A DNA stretch of 64,000 nt, from assembly GCA_963642245.1 (NCBI GenBank), contig CAVIFY010000005.1, forward strand, positions 1-64,000, in the 5' to 3' direction. Numbering within the stretch: the first letter of the stretch is position 1; each line of letters opens with the position of its first letter. The stretch comes from CAG-217 sp963642245 (GTDB taxonomy: Bacteria; Bacillota; Clostridia; Oscillospirales; Acutalibacteraceae). Position numbers and translations under genes: made by a program. Shown here in pieces: positions 9,189 to 18,809 of the stretch. The notes below the pieces were generated by a model, which was not told the origin of the DNA, did not search any database, and was given only the letters and a program-made list of their open reading frames with translations.

Positions 9189-10409
9189 ATGGGAGTTTAT
9201 GAAGATTTGCAAGCACGGGGGCTGATCGCCCAGGTAACGGACGAGGAGCGGGTGCGCGACCTGGTCAATACCGGTAAAGCCGTGTTTTATATTGGTTTTG
9301 ACCCCACCGCAGACAGTCTGCATGTGGGTCACTTTATGGCGCTGTGCCTGATGAAACGGCTGCAAATGGCCGGCAACAAGCCCATTGCACTGATCGGCGG
9401 CGGCACCGCCATGATCGGCGACCCCAGCGGCCGCAGCGATATGCGCCAGATGATGACCAAGGAGACCATTGACCACAACTGCGCCTGCTTTAAGAAGCAG
9501 ATGAGCCGCTTTATCGACTTTAGCGAGGGCAAGGCCCTGATGGTGAACAACGCCGACTGGCTGCTGGACCTGAACTACCTGCAAGTGCTGCGGGAAGTGG
9601 GCGCCTGCTTCTCCGTCAACCGTATGCTTACCGCCGAGTGCTACAAGCAGCGTATGGAAAAGGGTCTGTCTTTCCTGGAGTTCAACTACATGATCATGCA
9701 GAGCTATGACTTTTACACCCTGTTCCAGAAGTACGGCTGCAACTTACAGTTCGGCGGCGACGATCAGTGGTCCAATATGCTGGGCGGTACGGAGTTGATC
9801 CGCCGCAAGCTGGGGGAGGACGCCTCCGCCATGACCATTACCTTGCTGCTGAATTCCGAGGGCAAGAAGATGGGCAAGACCCAAAAGGGCGCCGTTTGGC
9901 TGGATCCGGAAAAGACCTCTCCTTACGAGTTTTACCAGTACTGGCGGAATGTGGACGACGCGGATGTGATCAAGTGCATGAAGCTGCTCACTTTCCTGCC
10001 TATGGAGCAGATCAACGAGTATGCCAAATTGGAGGGCCAGCAGCTGAACACCGCCAAGGAAGTGCTGGCGTACGAACTGACCAACCTGGTGCACGGTGAG
10101 GAAGAGGCCAAGAAAGCCCAGGAGGCAGCCCGCGCCATCTTCAGCGGCGGGGCAAACAGTGCCAATATGCCCACCACCCAGGTGGAGGCAGACAGCCTGA
10201 CCGACGACAGTATCGGCCTGATGGATCTGATGGTGCTGGGCGGTATGGTCAAGTCCAAGGGCGAGGCCAGACGGCTGATCACCCAGGGCGGCGTGAGCCT
10301 GAACGATGAGAAAGTGGCTGATGTGTACGCCACCGTCAGCAAGGCGGACTTAGAGGCCGGCGCCGTGGTGCGCAAGGGCAAAAAAGTGTTCCGCAAATTC
10401 ACCCTGTAA
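9189..10409 (+). CDS. tyrS: Tyrosyl-tRNA synthetase
   Basis: Charges tRNA-Tyr with tyrosine. The 406-residue class I synthetase has HVGH at residues 45-48 (HIGH signature), GGDDQWSN, and KKMGKTQKGAVWLD (KMSKS loop, as KMGKT), with a C-terminal S4-like RNA-binding domain (MVKSKGEARRLI). ATG 9189 is chosen, with GGAGG at 9176-9180, over the upstream in-frame TTG 9174. The leader is under 100 bases, and no T-box specifier or antiterminator structure was seen in it. Confidence 0.96.
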   Translation: MGVYEDLQARGLIAQVTDEERVRDLVNTGKAVFYIGFDPTADSLHVGHFMALCLMKRLQMAGNKPIALIGGGTAMIGDPSGRSDMRQMMTKETIDHNCACFKKQMSRFIDFSEGKALMVNNADWLLDLNYLQVLREVGACFSVNRMLTAECYKQRMEKGLSFLEFNYMIMQSYDFYTLFQKYGCNLQFGGDDQWSNMLGGTELIRRKLGEDASAMTITLLLNSEGKKMGKTQKGAVWLDPEKTSPYEFYQYWRNVDDADVIKCMKLLTFLPMEQINEYAKLEGQQLNTAKEVLAYELTNLVHGEEEAKKAQEAARAIFSGGANSANMPTTQVEADSLTDDSIGLMDLMVLGGMVKSKGEARRLITQGGVSLNDEKVADVYATVSKADLEAGAVVRKGKKVFRKFTL

Positions 10410-10428
10410 CCGAATAAAATCGCATTTT

Positions 10429-10473
10429 GGCACCTGTGGCCCCCGGATCGGCGGCGCAGGTGCCTATTTTTTG
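10429..10473 (+). terminator. Rho-independent terminator after tyrS
   Basis: GGCACCTG (10429-10436) pairs with CAGGTGCC (10457-10464) around a GC-rich loop, followed by TATTTTTTG. It separates tyrS from the ligA promoter. Confidence 0.85.
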
Positions 10474-10502
10474 TACACCGGGCAAAAAATGGCGCATAAT
10501 TG

Positions 10503-10531
10503 TTGAATACCCGGGCAAAAATTGCTATAAT
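10503..10531 (+). promoter_or_regulatory. Sigma-A promoter of the ligA operon
   Basis: TTGAAT (10503-10508), a 17-base spacer and a perfect TATAAT (10526-10531), 40 bases before the ligA GTG start and just downstream of the tyrS terminator. Confidence 0.8.
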
Positions 10532-10571
10532 GAATAAGATTATAAACAGATAATAAGCAGGTGAAAATGCA

Positions 10572-12539
10572 GTGACTGTTTTACAGGAGATCGAGGACTT
10601 GCGCCAAAAGCTGCGCTACTACTCGGATAAGTATTATAACGACGACGCGCCGGAGATCGAGGACTATCAGTACGATATGATGATGCGCCGCCTGGAGGAG
10701 TTGGAGCAGGCCAATCCCCGCTACGCCTCCCCGGACAGCCCCACCCAAAAAGTGGGCGGCAAGGCGGACAATTCCTTTGCCCCGGTGACCCACACCGTGC
10801 GTATGGAGAGCTTGCAGGACGCGTTCAGCACCGCGGAGCTGCGGGACTTTGACCGGCGGGTGCAGGGGAGTGTGGACCACCCCCGCTATGTGGTGGAGCC
10901 AAAGATCGACGGTCTGTCCGTGAGCCTGGAATACCGGGACGGCGTGTTTGTGCGCGGTTCTACCCGGGGCGACGGCGATGTGGGCGAGGATGTCAGCGGC
11001 AATTTGCGGGTGATCCACAGCATTCCGTTGAAGATCAAGGACCCGCTGCCGTACCTGGAGGTGCGGGGCGAGGTGTATATGCCCCACCGCAGCTTTGACC
11101 GGGTGGTGGATCGGCAGCAGATCGCCGGGGAAAAGCCCTTTAAGAACCCCCGCAACGCGGCGGCCGGTTCCCTGCGCCAAAAGGACAGCAGCGTGACCGC
11201 CACCCGCGGGCTGGATATTTTTGTGTTCAACATTCAGCAGATCCAGGGCAAGACCCTGCACTCCCACAAGGAGTCCTTGGATTATCTCAAGTATTTGGGC
11301 TTTCACACGGTAGATGATTTCCCTTGCTATGCGGATTTTGACAAGGTGCTGGATGAGATCCACGCCATCGGCGAGCGCCGGGGCGATCTGGAATACGATA
11401 TTGACGGCGCCGTTATTAAAGTAGATGATTTTGACCAGCGGCAGACCCTTGGCTCCACCGCCAAGTTCCCCAAGTGGGCCATTGCTTTTAAGTACCCGCC
11501 GGAGGAGAAAGAGACCAAGCTGCTGGATATTGAGATCGCCGTGGGCCGCACCGGGGTGCTGACCCCCACCGCTGTGCTGGAAAGCGTGCACCTGGCGGGC
11601 ACCACCGTCAGCCGTGCCACCCTGCACAATCAGGACTTTATTACGGAAAAGGGCATTGCTATCGGCGATACGGTCACCGTGCGTAAGGCCGGGGATATTA
11701 TCCCGGAGGTGTTGTGCGTGACGAAACACGGCGGCAACTCTTGTTATACTTTCCCCACCGTGTGCCCCTCTTGCGGCGCGGCGGTGATCCGGGAGGAAGA
11801 CGAGGCTGCCATTCGCTGCGTGAACCCGGAGTGCCCGGCCCAGCTGCTGCGCAATCTGATCCACTTCTGCTCTCGGGACGCTATGGACATTGAGGGTCTT
11901 GGCCCGGCGATCATTGAGACCTTTGTACAGGCGGGTATGCTCCGCTCCGCCGGGGATATTTACCGGCTGGATAAAGAGAAGATCGCCGCTCTGGACGGGT
12001 TCCAGGAGACCAGCGCCGGGAATATTTTGGCCTCTGTTGAGAAGTCCAAAGAGAACGATCTGTCCCGGTTGCTGTTTGCCCTGGGTATTCGCCATATCGG
12101 CGCCAAGGCGGGCAAGCTGCTGGCGGCCCACTTTGGAGATATGGACCGCATTATGACCGCCACGGCGGAGGAGATCGCCGCCATTGACGGCTTTGGCCAA
12201 ATTATGGCGGAGAGCGTGGCAGACTTCTTTGCCACCGACGGCGCCAAGGCGCTGATCGGGGAGCTGAAAGCCGCCGGGGTGCAGATGGTCAGCAAGGCCA
12301 AGGTGGAGGACAACCGCTTTGCAGGCATGACCTTTGTGCTCACCGGCACGCTGCCCACCTTAAAGCGCAGCCAGGCGGCGGCTATGATCGAGTCCTTTGG
12401 GGGCAAGGCCAGCTCCTCAGTATCCAAAAAGACCACTTATGTGCTGGCAGGCGAGGCTGCCGGCAGCAAGTTGGATAAGGCAAACGCTTTGGGGATCCCG
12501 GTGATCGACGAAGCGCAGTTTATGGAAATGGTGAAATGA
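10572..12539 (+). CDS. ligA: NAD-dependent DNA ligase LigA
   Basis: Seals nicks in replication and repair using NAD. At 655 residues all family domains are seen in order: the Ia domain with YYSDKYYND, the adenylation domain with nucleophile K111 in EPKIDGLSVSLEY, the OB fold, a four-cysteine zinc finger (CPSCGAAV and CVNPECPAQ), helix-hairpin-helix repeats, and a C-terminal BRCT domain (FVLTGTLPTLKRSQAAAMI). The start is GTG 10572, with AGCAGGTG eight bases before it; no better ATG exists. An ATGA overlap couples it to the next gene. Confidence 0.97.
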   Translation: MTVLQEIEDLRQKLRYYSDKYYNDDAPEIEDYQYDMMMRRLEELEQANPRYASPDSPTQKVGGKADNSFAPVTHTVRMESLQDAFSTAELRDFDRRVQGSVDHPRYVVEPKIDGLSVSLEYRDGVFVRGSTRGDGDVGEDVSGNLRVIHSIPLKIKDPLPYLEVRGEVYMPHRSFDRVVDRQQIAGEKPFKNPRNAAAGSLRQKDSSVTATRGLDIFVFNIQQIQGKTLHSHKESLDYLKYLGFHTVDDFPCYADFDKVLDEIHAIGERRGDLEYDIDGAVIKVDDFDQRQTLGSTAKFPKWAIAFKYPPEEKETKLLDIEIAVGRTGVLTPTAVLESVHLAGTTVSRATLHNQDFITEKGIAIGDTVTVRKAGDIIPEVLCVTKHGGNSCYTFPTVCPSCGAAVIREEDEAAIRCVNPECPAQLLRNLIHFCSRDAMDIEGLGPAIIETFVQAGMLRSAGDIYRLDKEKIAALDGFQETSAGNILASVEKSKENDLSRLLFALGIRHIGAKAGKLLAAHFGDMDRIMTATAEEIAAIDGFGQIMAESVADFFATDGAKALIGELKAAGVQMVSKAKVEDNRFAGMTFVLTGTLPTLKRSQAAAMIESFGGKASSSVSKKTTYVLAGEAAGSKLDKANALGIPVIDEAQFMEMVK

Positions 12540-13369
12540 GAGAGATCCGAAAAAAGCAGAAAAAGTTATATAAAGCCATGCGCATTTTGCTGTACACAGC
12601 CATTGCGGTGCTGGTGCTGTACATCGGCGCGGAGCCCATGGTGGCAAAGGCCAGCCGCATAGCGGCGCTGGTGATGAATTATATTTGTGACGCGCTGGTG
12701 ATCGCCTCTATGTTCACCCTTTTAATGTACTACTCCAAGTACGGCAAGGTGGACGGCTATCTCAGTCGCATTGAGGACGAACTGGCAGACGCCGGGTATT
12801 ATCTGTCCGACCGGCCGGAGCGGGAGATCGAACCGCTGACCGCGGCGGTGCTGGCAGACCTGGACCGGTACGGCTACACCGTGGAGCGGGACTTGGAACT
12901 GAGCGAAATGCCCTTTGACGCCCGGGCCATGAAGAAAAAAGAATTCTTCTATGTGGTCACCACCGAGGACCTGACCCGGGGCGACATTTTGGCTTATTCC
13001 GACGCGGCGTTTACCGACCTGACGGTGCAGAAGATGAAGCGCAGCGGCAGCGGCGTGATCCTGTTTGTAACGGACACCGCCCGAGAAGAAGCCATCGACC
13101 TGAGCAAGTCCATTACCTGCTACGGCAAGCGGGACCAGTTGCAGATCGCCTATGCCATTGCAGAGGCAGACACCGGGCGGGTGTACTTCCTGGGCAACCG
13201 GGTGAGCAAGTGCCAGCAGATGATCGCCAATTATGTAATGGGCTGCGAATTGCCCATTGCCGACAAAAACAAAGGGGAACGCCTGCCGTTCCAGGATAAA
13301 TTAGAAGAGAAGATGAAAACCTTTACTCTGGCGGAATTCAAGAACGGCACATTCTTCGCCCACGATTAA
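12536..13369 (+). CDS. Membrane protein of unknown function between ligA and murD
   Basis: A 277-residue protein I do not recognise. A short basic N-terminus (MREIRKKQKKLYK) is followed by two hydrophobic segments, about residues 17-33 and 44-62, then a soluble domain of about 210 residues. That domain is acidic and mixed alpha/beta, with EFFYVVTTEDLTRGDILAYSD, GVILFVTD and IAYAIAEADTGRVYFLGNR. Two membrane passes would put both ends on the same side, probably the cytoplasm given the charge pattern. It is coupled to ligA by an ATGA overlap and lies 10 bases before murD, so it may be co-made with them. No catalytic motif was seen. Confidence 0.8.
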   Translation: MREIRKKQKKLYKAMRILLYTAIAVLVLYIGAEPMVAKASRIAALVMNYICDALVIASMFTLLMYYSKYGKVDGYLSRIEDELADAGYYLSDRPEREIEPLTAAVLADLDRYGYTVERDLELSEMPFDARAMKKKEFFYVVTTEDLTRGDILAYSDAAFTDLTVQKMKRSGSGVILFVTDTAREEAIDLSKSITCYGKRDQLQIAYAIAEADTGRVYFLGNRVSKCQQMIANYVMGCELPIADKNKGERLPFQDKLEEKMKTFTLAEFKNGTFFAHD

Positions 13370-13379
13370 GGAGGCAGCT

Positions 13380-14804
13380 ATGACAGAAAAGGTAAAAGAA
13401 TACATTGCGTCCCTGCGGGGCAAGAAGATCGCTTTTGTGGGTATGGGGGTGGCAAACGCCCCCTCGGCGCTGTTTTTGGCCCGCCAGGGCTTGCAGGTAT
13501 ATGCCTGTGACAGCCGGGACGAGAGTTATATCGGCAAGGAAATATGCCACCAGCTGCGGGACTGCGGCGTGCAGTTCTCCCTGGGCAAGGACTATTTGAG
13601 CATTTTGCCGGAGATGGATATTATTTTCCGCAGCAACGGCATTTTGCCGTTCCAAAACCCCTGGATCGGCGAATGTATTGAGCGGGGCCAAACGGTCACC
13701 AGCGAGATGGAAGAATTCTTCCGTTACTGCCCGGCCAAGATCATTGGCATTACCGGCTCTAACGGCAAGACCACCACCACCACGCTGATTTATGAAATGC
13801 TGAAAAAGGCGGGCCACTCCGCAGTGATCGGCGGCAATATCGGCAAGGCTATGCTGCCCTATCTGGAGGACCTGACCCCCTTTGATTATGCGGTGTGCGA
13901 GCTGTCCTCCTTCCAGCTGCTGACCATGGGCAACCTGGTGCACCAGCCGGATATTGCGGTGGTGACCAACATTGAGTCCACCCATTTGGATCACCATATT
14001 TCTCTGGACGAATATGTGGACGCCAAGCGGAATGTGCTGATCTATCAAAGCCCCCACCAGCGCACGGTGCTGAACGCGGACTGCGACTATTCCATCGGCC
14101 ACCGGGTGTACCACGATATGCGCTACGATGTGCGGGGCAAGCTGGCGGAATTTTCTTTAGAAAAACCGGTAAAAACCGGCGCATACTTAGATGAGAACGA
14201 CAATATCGTCTATGCCGAGGACGGCACGGTGACCACCATTATGCCCGCTTCCGATATTCGCCTGCCCGGGCGGCACAACATTGCCAATTACTGCACAGCC
14301 ATTGCGGCGGTGTGGGGGCTGGTGTACCCGGAGCAGATCCGCCAGGTGGCCCGCACCTTTGGCGGTGTGGAGCACCGGATCGAGTTTGTGCGCCAGGTGG
14401 ACGGGGTGAAGTATTATAACGACTCCATCGCCACTTCTCCCAGCCGGGTGATCAGCGGTGTGCGCGCCTTTGATCAAAAAATCATTGCCATTCAAGGCGG
14501 CTCGGACAAGGGCAACGACCTGTCCGTGATGGTGCCGGACCTGCTGGCCCATGTAAAGATCTTGATTTTGAACGGCGCTACGGCGGATAAAATCGAACAG
14601 GCGGTTTTGGCTGACCCGAATTATGACCCGGATCAGCTGCAAATCATAAAAGTAAAAGACCTGGCCCAGGCGGTAGAAGCGGCACGCAAGGCGGCACAGC
14701 CGGGGGATATTGTGTCCCTTTGCCCGGCCTGCCCGGCCTTTGACCAGTTTAAGACATTTGAGTACCGTGGACGGGAATTCAAAAGGTTGGTGAACGCATT
14801 TTGA
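13380..14804 (+). CDS. murD: UDP-N-acetylmuramoylalanine-D-glutamate ligase
   Basis: ATP-dependent Mur ligase adding D-Glu to UDP-MurNAc-L-Ala in peptidoglycan synthesis. The 474 residues include an N-terminal Rossmann-like domain (KKIAFVGMGVANAPSA), the P-loop GITGSNGKTTTTT, GGNIGKAMLPYL, ELSSFQL, NIESTHLDHH and a C-terminal domain with YNDSIATSPSRVISGV. It is rather longer than E. coli MurD (438). Its ribosome binding site is AAGGAGG ten bases upstream. Other murein genes are not adjacent. Confidence 0.93.
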   Translation: MTEKVKEYIASLRGKKIAFVGMGVANAPSALFLARQGLQVYACDSRDESYIGKEICHQLRDCGVQFSLGKDYLSILPEMDIIFRSNGILPFQNPWIGECIERGQTVTSEMEEFFRYCPAKIIGITGSNGKTTTTTLIYEMLKKAGHSAVIGGNIGKAMLPYLEDLTPFDYAVCELSSFQLLTMGNLVHQPDIAVVTNIESTHLDHHISLDEYVDAKRNVLIYQSPHQRTVLNADCDYSIGHRVYHDMRYDVRGKLAEFSLEKPVKTGAYLDENDNIVYAEDGTVTTIMPASDIRLPGRHNIANYCTAIAAVWGLVYPEQIRQVARTFGGVEHRIEFVRQVDGVKYYNDSIATSPSRVISGVRAFDQKIIAIQGGSDKGNDLSVMVPDLLAHVKILILNGATADKIEQAVLADPNYDPDQLQIIKVKDLAQAVEAARKAAQPGDIVSLCPACPAFDQFKTFEYRGREFKRLVNAF

Positions 14805-15823
14805 GTACAAATACAGCGGCGCTGTTACAGGAATTGACGGCAGCCACCGGCACGCCCTTTTGCGATGGGGAAGTGCTGGATCTGTTGACGGCTAAGTTGG
14901 CGCCCTTTGGCCATGTGCAGGTGGACGCCATGCACAATATCAGCTGCACTTTTGGCAGCGGCTACCATGTGGTGCTGGAGGCCCACTGGGACGAAATTTG
15001 CTTTGTGGTCACCGGTATCAGCGACGACGGCTATGTGCACTTTGCCAAGTGCGGAGGGATCGACCCCCGCATTTTGCCCGGCGCCCGGGTAGTGGTCCAC
15101 GGCAAGCGGGACCTGCCCGGGGTGATCTCCACTCTGCCGCCCCATTTGCAAAAAGGGGAGGACGGCAAAAAGGCAGCGCCTATTGACGAGCTTTCCATTG
15201 ATCTTGGCCTGACCGCCCGGGCGGCCAGGGATCTGGTGGCAGCAGGGGACTGCGTGACCTTTGCCAAGCATTTTACCCCGCTGGACGGCACCCGGGTCAG
15301 CGCCAACTGCCTGGACGACCGCAGCGGCGTGGCGGCGGTCCTGCTGGCGGCAGAGCAGCTGCAAGATGTGCCCTGCCGGGTGACTCTGCTGTTCACCGCC
15401 CAGGAGGAAGTGGGCACTCGCGGCGCCAAGACCGCGCTGTTTGACCGTGGCGTAGACGCCAGCGTCAGCGTGGATGTGTCTTTCGCCTACACCCCCGGCT
15501 GCAAGGCAAGGGACTGCGGCGTGATGGGCAAGGGGCCGATGATCGGCATTTCGCCTATTTTGGATCGGCAGTTCAGTAGGGAACTGCTGGACCTGGCCCG
15601 GGAAAAGCAGATACCCTATCAAACAGAAGTGATGGCCGGGCGCACCGGCACCAATGCAGACGCCATCAGCGTTTGCGGCAGCGGTGTGCGCTGCGCGCTG
15701 GTGTCTATCCCGGAGAAATATATGCACACCCCCGCAGAGGTGGTAGACACCGCCGATGTGGAACAGATGGCGGCGCTGCTGGCTGCCTTTGTGCGCAGGA
15801 AAGCAGGTGAGCACCGTGCTTAA
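14801..15823 (+). CDS. M42-family metallopeptidase (first of a tandem pair)
   Basis: A 340-residue M42 family zinc or cobalt aminopeptidase, related to glutamyl aminopeptidase and endoglucanase M. Metal and catalytic motifs: AHWDEI (usual AHMDEIG), CLDDRSGVA, TAQEEVGTRGA, VDVSFA and a C-terminal MHTPAEV. The start is TTG 14801, overlapping the murD stop as TTGA. The Trp in AHWDE and the Ser in DVS depart from the consensus, but the ligands Asp, Glu and His are kept. It is adjacent to a second family member, suggesting hetero-oligomers or a split of substrate range. Confidence 0.88.
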   Translation: MSTNTAALLQELTAATGTPFCDGEVLDLLTAKLAPFGHVQVDAMHNISCTFGSGYHVVLEAHWDEICFVVTGISDDGYVHFAKCGGIDPRILPGARVVVHGKRDLPGVISTLPPHLQKGEDGKKAAPIDELSIDLGLTARAARDLVAAGDCVTFAKHFTPLDGTRVSANCLDDRSGVAAVLLAAEQLQDVPCRVTLLFTAQEEVGTRGAKTALFDRGVDASVSVDVSFAYTPGCKARDCGVMGKGPMIGISPILDRQFSRELLDLAREKQIPYQTEVMAGRTGTNADAISVCGSGVRCALVSIPEKYMHTPAEVVDTADVEQMAALLAAFVRRKAGEHRA

Positions 15824-16823
15824 AACCTTATGTGACTTAAATGGTACCAGCGGCAATGAAGTGGCGGTGCGGGACTATATTTTAGAACAGATCACGCCCT
15901 ACTGCACCACCTGCACGGTGGACGCGATGGGCTCCATTATCGCTTTTAAGAAAGGTAAGCGCACCCCGGAGAAGCGGGTCATGCTCTCCGCGCACATGGA
16001 CGAGGTGGGCTTTATCATCACCGGCGCCACCGAGGAAGGCTACCTGCAATTTGCCCCGGTGGGCGGGATCAACCCAGCCGTGGTGCTGGGGCGCCGCTTG
16101 GCGCTGGAAAACGGCGGCTACGGTATGGTGGGTACAGTGCCCATTCACCTGCTCCATGGGGACGCAGGGGAGAAAGTGCCGTCCTTTGACGATTTGCTGT
16201 TAGATGTGGGCGCCGAGGACAAGCAGGCGGCAGAAACGCTGGCCCCGGTGGGCAGCTTTGCCTATTTCGGCGAGCCGTACACCGCCTTTGGCGATGGCAA
16301 AATTTGTGCTAAGGCCCTGGACGATCGGATCGGCTGTATGCTGATGATCGAGCTGCTACAATCGGAGTTGGAGGCGGACACCTGGTTCTGCTTCCAGGTG
16401 CAGGAAGAAGTGGGCCTGCGCGGCGCTGCCTGTACCGGCAGTCGGGTGCAGCCGGATCGGGTCCTGGTGCTGGAAGCGACTACTGCCGCCGACCTGGACG
16501 GCGTCACCGGCGACAAGCGGGTGTGCGTGCTGGGTGACGGCCCGGTGGTCAGCTTTATGGACGGCGCCACCATTTACGACCGGGCGCTGTACCGACTGGC
16601 CAGAGAAACGGCTAAGGAGAACGGCATACCCAACCAGACCAAAACCGCCATTGTCGGTGGCAACGACGCCGGTGCGCTGCAGCGAGCCGGGCAGGGGAGC
16701 GCAGCGCTGGCTGTGAGCCTGCCTTGCCGGTATATCCACTCCGGCGCCTCTGTGGTACAGCAGTCGGATATAGACGCAACCCGCGCGCTGCTGGCGGCGC
16801 TTTTGCCCAAGCTGTATGATTGA
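15816..16823 (+). CDS. M42-family metallopeptidase (second of a tandem pair)
   Basis: A 335-residue M42 aminopeptidase with a canonical motif set: SAHMDEVGFI, KALDDRIGC, QVQEEVGLRGA, and RYIHSGASVV near the end. It is homologous to the gene just upstream but well diverged. The ORF is open far upstream; GTG 15816 (AGGTG before it) gives the usual start LKTLCDLNGTSGNE, while GTG 15807 is also possible. It overlaps the previous gene by eight bases and the GNAT gene by eight. Confidence 0.88.
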   Translation: MLKTLCDLNGTSGNEVAVRDYILEQITPYCTTCTVDAMGSIIAFKKGKRTPEKRVMLSAHMDEVGFIITGATEEGYLQFAPVGGINPAVVLGRRLALENGGYGMVGTVPIHLLHGDAGEKVPSFDDLLLDVGAEDKQAAETLAPVGSFAYFGEPYTAFGDGKICAKALDDRIGCMLMIELLQSELEADTWFCFQVQEEVGLRGAACTGSRVQPDRVLVLEATTAADLDGVTGDKRVCVLGDGPVVSFMDGATIYDRALYRLARETAKENGIPNQTKTAIVGGNDAGALQRAGQGSAALAVSLPCRYIHSGASVVQQSDIDATRALLAALLPKLYD

Positions 16824-17538
16824 GTACCAGGAGAATTTGGACCTGCTGCGGCAGTATGACCAAACGGATCTGTTTTCCGTGCGGGTGCTGGCGCTGGCAG
16901 AAAGTTACGACTGCAATTATAACTTTGCCCGCTTTTATGTGCAAAGAACGGCGGACGGGCAGATCACGGCGATTTTATCGTACTTGGACCGGGACTGCAC
17001 TTTGTCTATAACGGAGAGCGCGGACAGGGAAGAACTGGCGGCCTTTTTTGCGGCCATGGGATTTGGTACGCTGCTGTGTACGGCGGATTTCCAGTTAGAC
17101 CGGCCGTACAGCGAGGGGCCGATCATGCAGTCTGTGCGGCGCTATGATGTGCAAAGCGGCATGGCCGTGTTTGACAGCTACCCAAAGCTGATGGACCTGT
17201 ATAATTTTATTGACTACGACAGCCAGGATTTTGAAAGCTGGTATGTGGATCTGAGCCATCGTATTCGCCACGGCGGCGCCAAGGCGCTGACCTTGCAAAT
17301 GGACGGCGTGATCCTGGCCAGCGGCATATTATCGTCCGTAATGGACAAGGGCGCGGTGCTCACCGCCGTGCGTACCCAGCCGGAGTTCCGCCGTATGGGC
17401 TACGGCTCTATGCTGGTGCGGCGGCTGGTGGCGGACTGCAAAGGCACCGTGTACTTAATGCGTGAGCAAGGGCGCAACCAGCAATTTTACCTGCAAAACG
17501 GATTTATCAATCAAGGATTATGGAGACAATATCAATGA
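16816..17538 (+). CDS. GNAT-family N-acetyltransferase
   Basis: A 240-residue protein whose C-terminal third is a GNAT fold. The acetyl-CoA motif is VRTQPEFRRMGYGSMLVRRL (about residues 186-205), followed by the YLQNGFINQG strand near the end. The N-terminal 150 residues form a partial, diverged GNAT-like half without a clear motif A. The acceptor substrate is not predictable. It is overlapped by its neighbours on both sides in the murD-M42 run. Confidence 0.8.
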   Translation: MIEYQENLDLLRQYDQTDLFSVRVLALAESYDCNYNFARFYVQRTADGQITAILSYLDRDCTLSITESADREELAAFFAAMGFGTLLCTADFQLDRPYSEGPIMQSVRRYDVQSGMAVFDSYPKLMDLYNFIDYDSQDFESWYVDLSHRIRHGGAKALTLQMDGVILASGILSSVMDKGAVLTAVRTQPEFRRMGYGSMLVRRLVADCKGTVYLMREQGRNQQFYLQNGFINQGLWRQYQ

Positions 17539-18809
17539 CCCCCTTTTTTCAACTGGACCCGGAGATCGAGGCTGCGTCCGCCGCTGCGTTGCGGCAGGTG
17601 GCGCCCCGGTTTGCGGAGATCGACGAGGTAACGGAATATAATCAGCTAAAGGTGCTGCGGGCGTTTATGGACAACGGTATCAGCGAGCGGCACTTTGGCA
17701 GCAGCACCGGCTACGGCTACGGTGACGAGGGCCGGGAGACCCTGGACAAAGTATGGGCGCAGGTGTTCGGTGCAGAGGACGCGCTGGTGCGCCACAACTT
17801 TACCTGCGGCACTCACACCCTGGCGGTGGCGCTGTTTGGCGTGCTGCGCCCGGGGGACAAAATGCTGTGCGTCAGCGGTATGCCCTATGACACCCTGCAC
17901 AGCGTGATCGGTCTCACCGGCGAGAATATGGGGTCGCTGAAAGACTATGGCATTGCCTTTGACTGCGTGCCGCTGAAAGAGGATCACTTGGACTATGAAG
18001 CCATTGCCCAGGCGGTGGACGATACGGTTACGATGGTCTACATTCAGCGCAGCCGCGGGTATGAGCTGCGCGCCAGTCTCTCTTTAGCGGAGACCCAAAA
18101 GGTGGCAGAGATCGCCAAAGAGAAGAACCCCAACTGCATTGTGATGGTGGACAACTGCTACTGCGAATTTGTCAATAAGCAGGAGCCCACCCAAGTGGGG
18201 GCAGATCTGATCGCCGGGTCGCTGATCAAAAACGCCGGCGGCGGTATGGCCCGCACCGGCGGTTACATAGCCGGGCGTCACGATTTGGTGGAAAAGTGCG
18301 CCTATCGGCTGACCACCCCCGGACTGGGGCGGGAAGTGGGCGCCACCCTGGGTATGAATCGGGAGTTGTATATGGGTCTGTTCTACGCCCCCCACACCGT
18401 GGGCGAGGCGCTGAAGTCCGCCGTGTATATCGCGGCGCTGTACCAGTCCTTTGGCTACGATGTGACCCCCAAGTGGGACGAACCCCGGCAAGACATTGTG
18501 CAGTGCCTGGGACTGGAAAACCCGGACAGCCTGGTGGCCTTTTGCCAGGGAGTGCAAAGCGGCAGTCCCATTGACAGCTTTGTGCTGCCGGAGCCTTGGG
18601 ATATGCCCGGCTATGACAGCCAGGTGGTGATGGCCGCCGGGGCGTTCACTCTGGGATCGTCTATCGAGCTGTCCGCAGACGCGCCCATTCGGCCGCCGTA
18701 TTACGCCTGGATCCAGGGTGGGCTGCAATTCCATTCCGCCAAGATCTGTGCGGAACTGGCCGCCCAGCAAATGCAAAGCAAAGGACTCTTAAAGCATGAC
18801 CAATTTTAA
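17535..18809 (+). CDS. Methionine gamma-lyase family protein (aluminium resistance type PLP enzyme)
   Basis: A 424-residue fold-type I PLP protein of the Met_gamma_lyase (PF06838) group, sometimes called aluminium resistance protein. Seen: GYGYGDEGRETLDKVWAQVF, NFTCGTHTLAVALFGVLRPGD (cofactor phosphate region), VDNCYCEFV with the Asp that contacts the pyridine nitrogen, and the lysine segment GSLIKNAGGGMARTGGYIAG. ATG 17535 makes an ATGA overlap with the GNAT stop and has GGAG before it; an in-frame ATG at 17520 is less likely. Family members are linked with sulfur amino acid breakdown, but the substrate of this one is unproven. Confidence 0.87.
   Translation: MTPFFQLDPEIEAASAAALRQVAPRFAEIDEVTEYNQLKVLRAFMDNGISERHFGSSTGYGYGDEGRETLDKVWAQVFGAEDALVRHNFTCGTHTLAVALFGVLRPGDKMLCVSGMPYDTLHSVIGLTGENMGSLKDYGIAFDCVPLKEDHLDYEAIAQAVDDTVTMVYIQRSRGYELRASLSLAETQKVAEIAKEKNPNCIVMVDNCYCEFVNKQEPTQVGADLIAGSLIKNAGGGMARTGGYIAGRHDLVEKCAYRLTTPGLGREVGATLGMNRELYMGLFYAPHTVGEALKSAVYIAALYQSFGYDVTPKWDEPRQDIVQCLGLENPDSLVAFCQGVQSGSPIDSFVLPEPWDMPGYDSQVVMAAGAFTLGSSIELSADAPIRPPYYAWIQGGLQFHSAKICAELAAQQMQSKGLLKHDQF

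Noticed and set aside
10581..12200. Long open frame antisense to ligA (539 codons)
   Set aside because: Typical shadow of a GC-rich gene; ligA is complete with all domains. The antisense frame has low-complexity His/Ala/Gly/Val content and no start signals. The same holds for other long antisense frames at 22559-23794, 24636-25871, 26523-27842 and 34596-35603.
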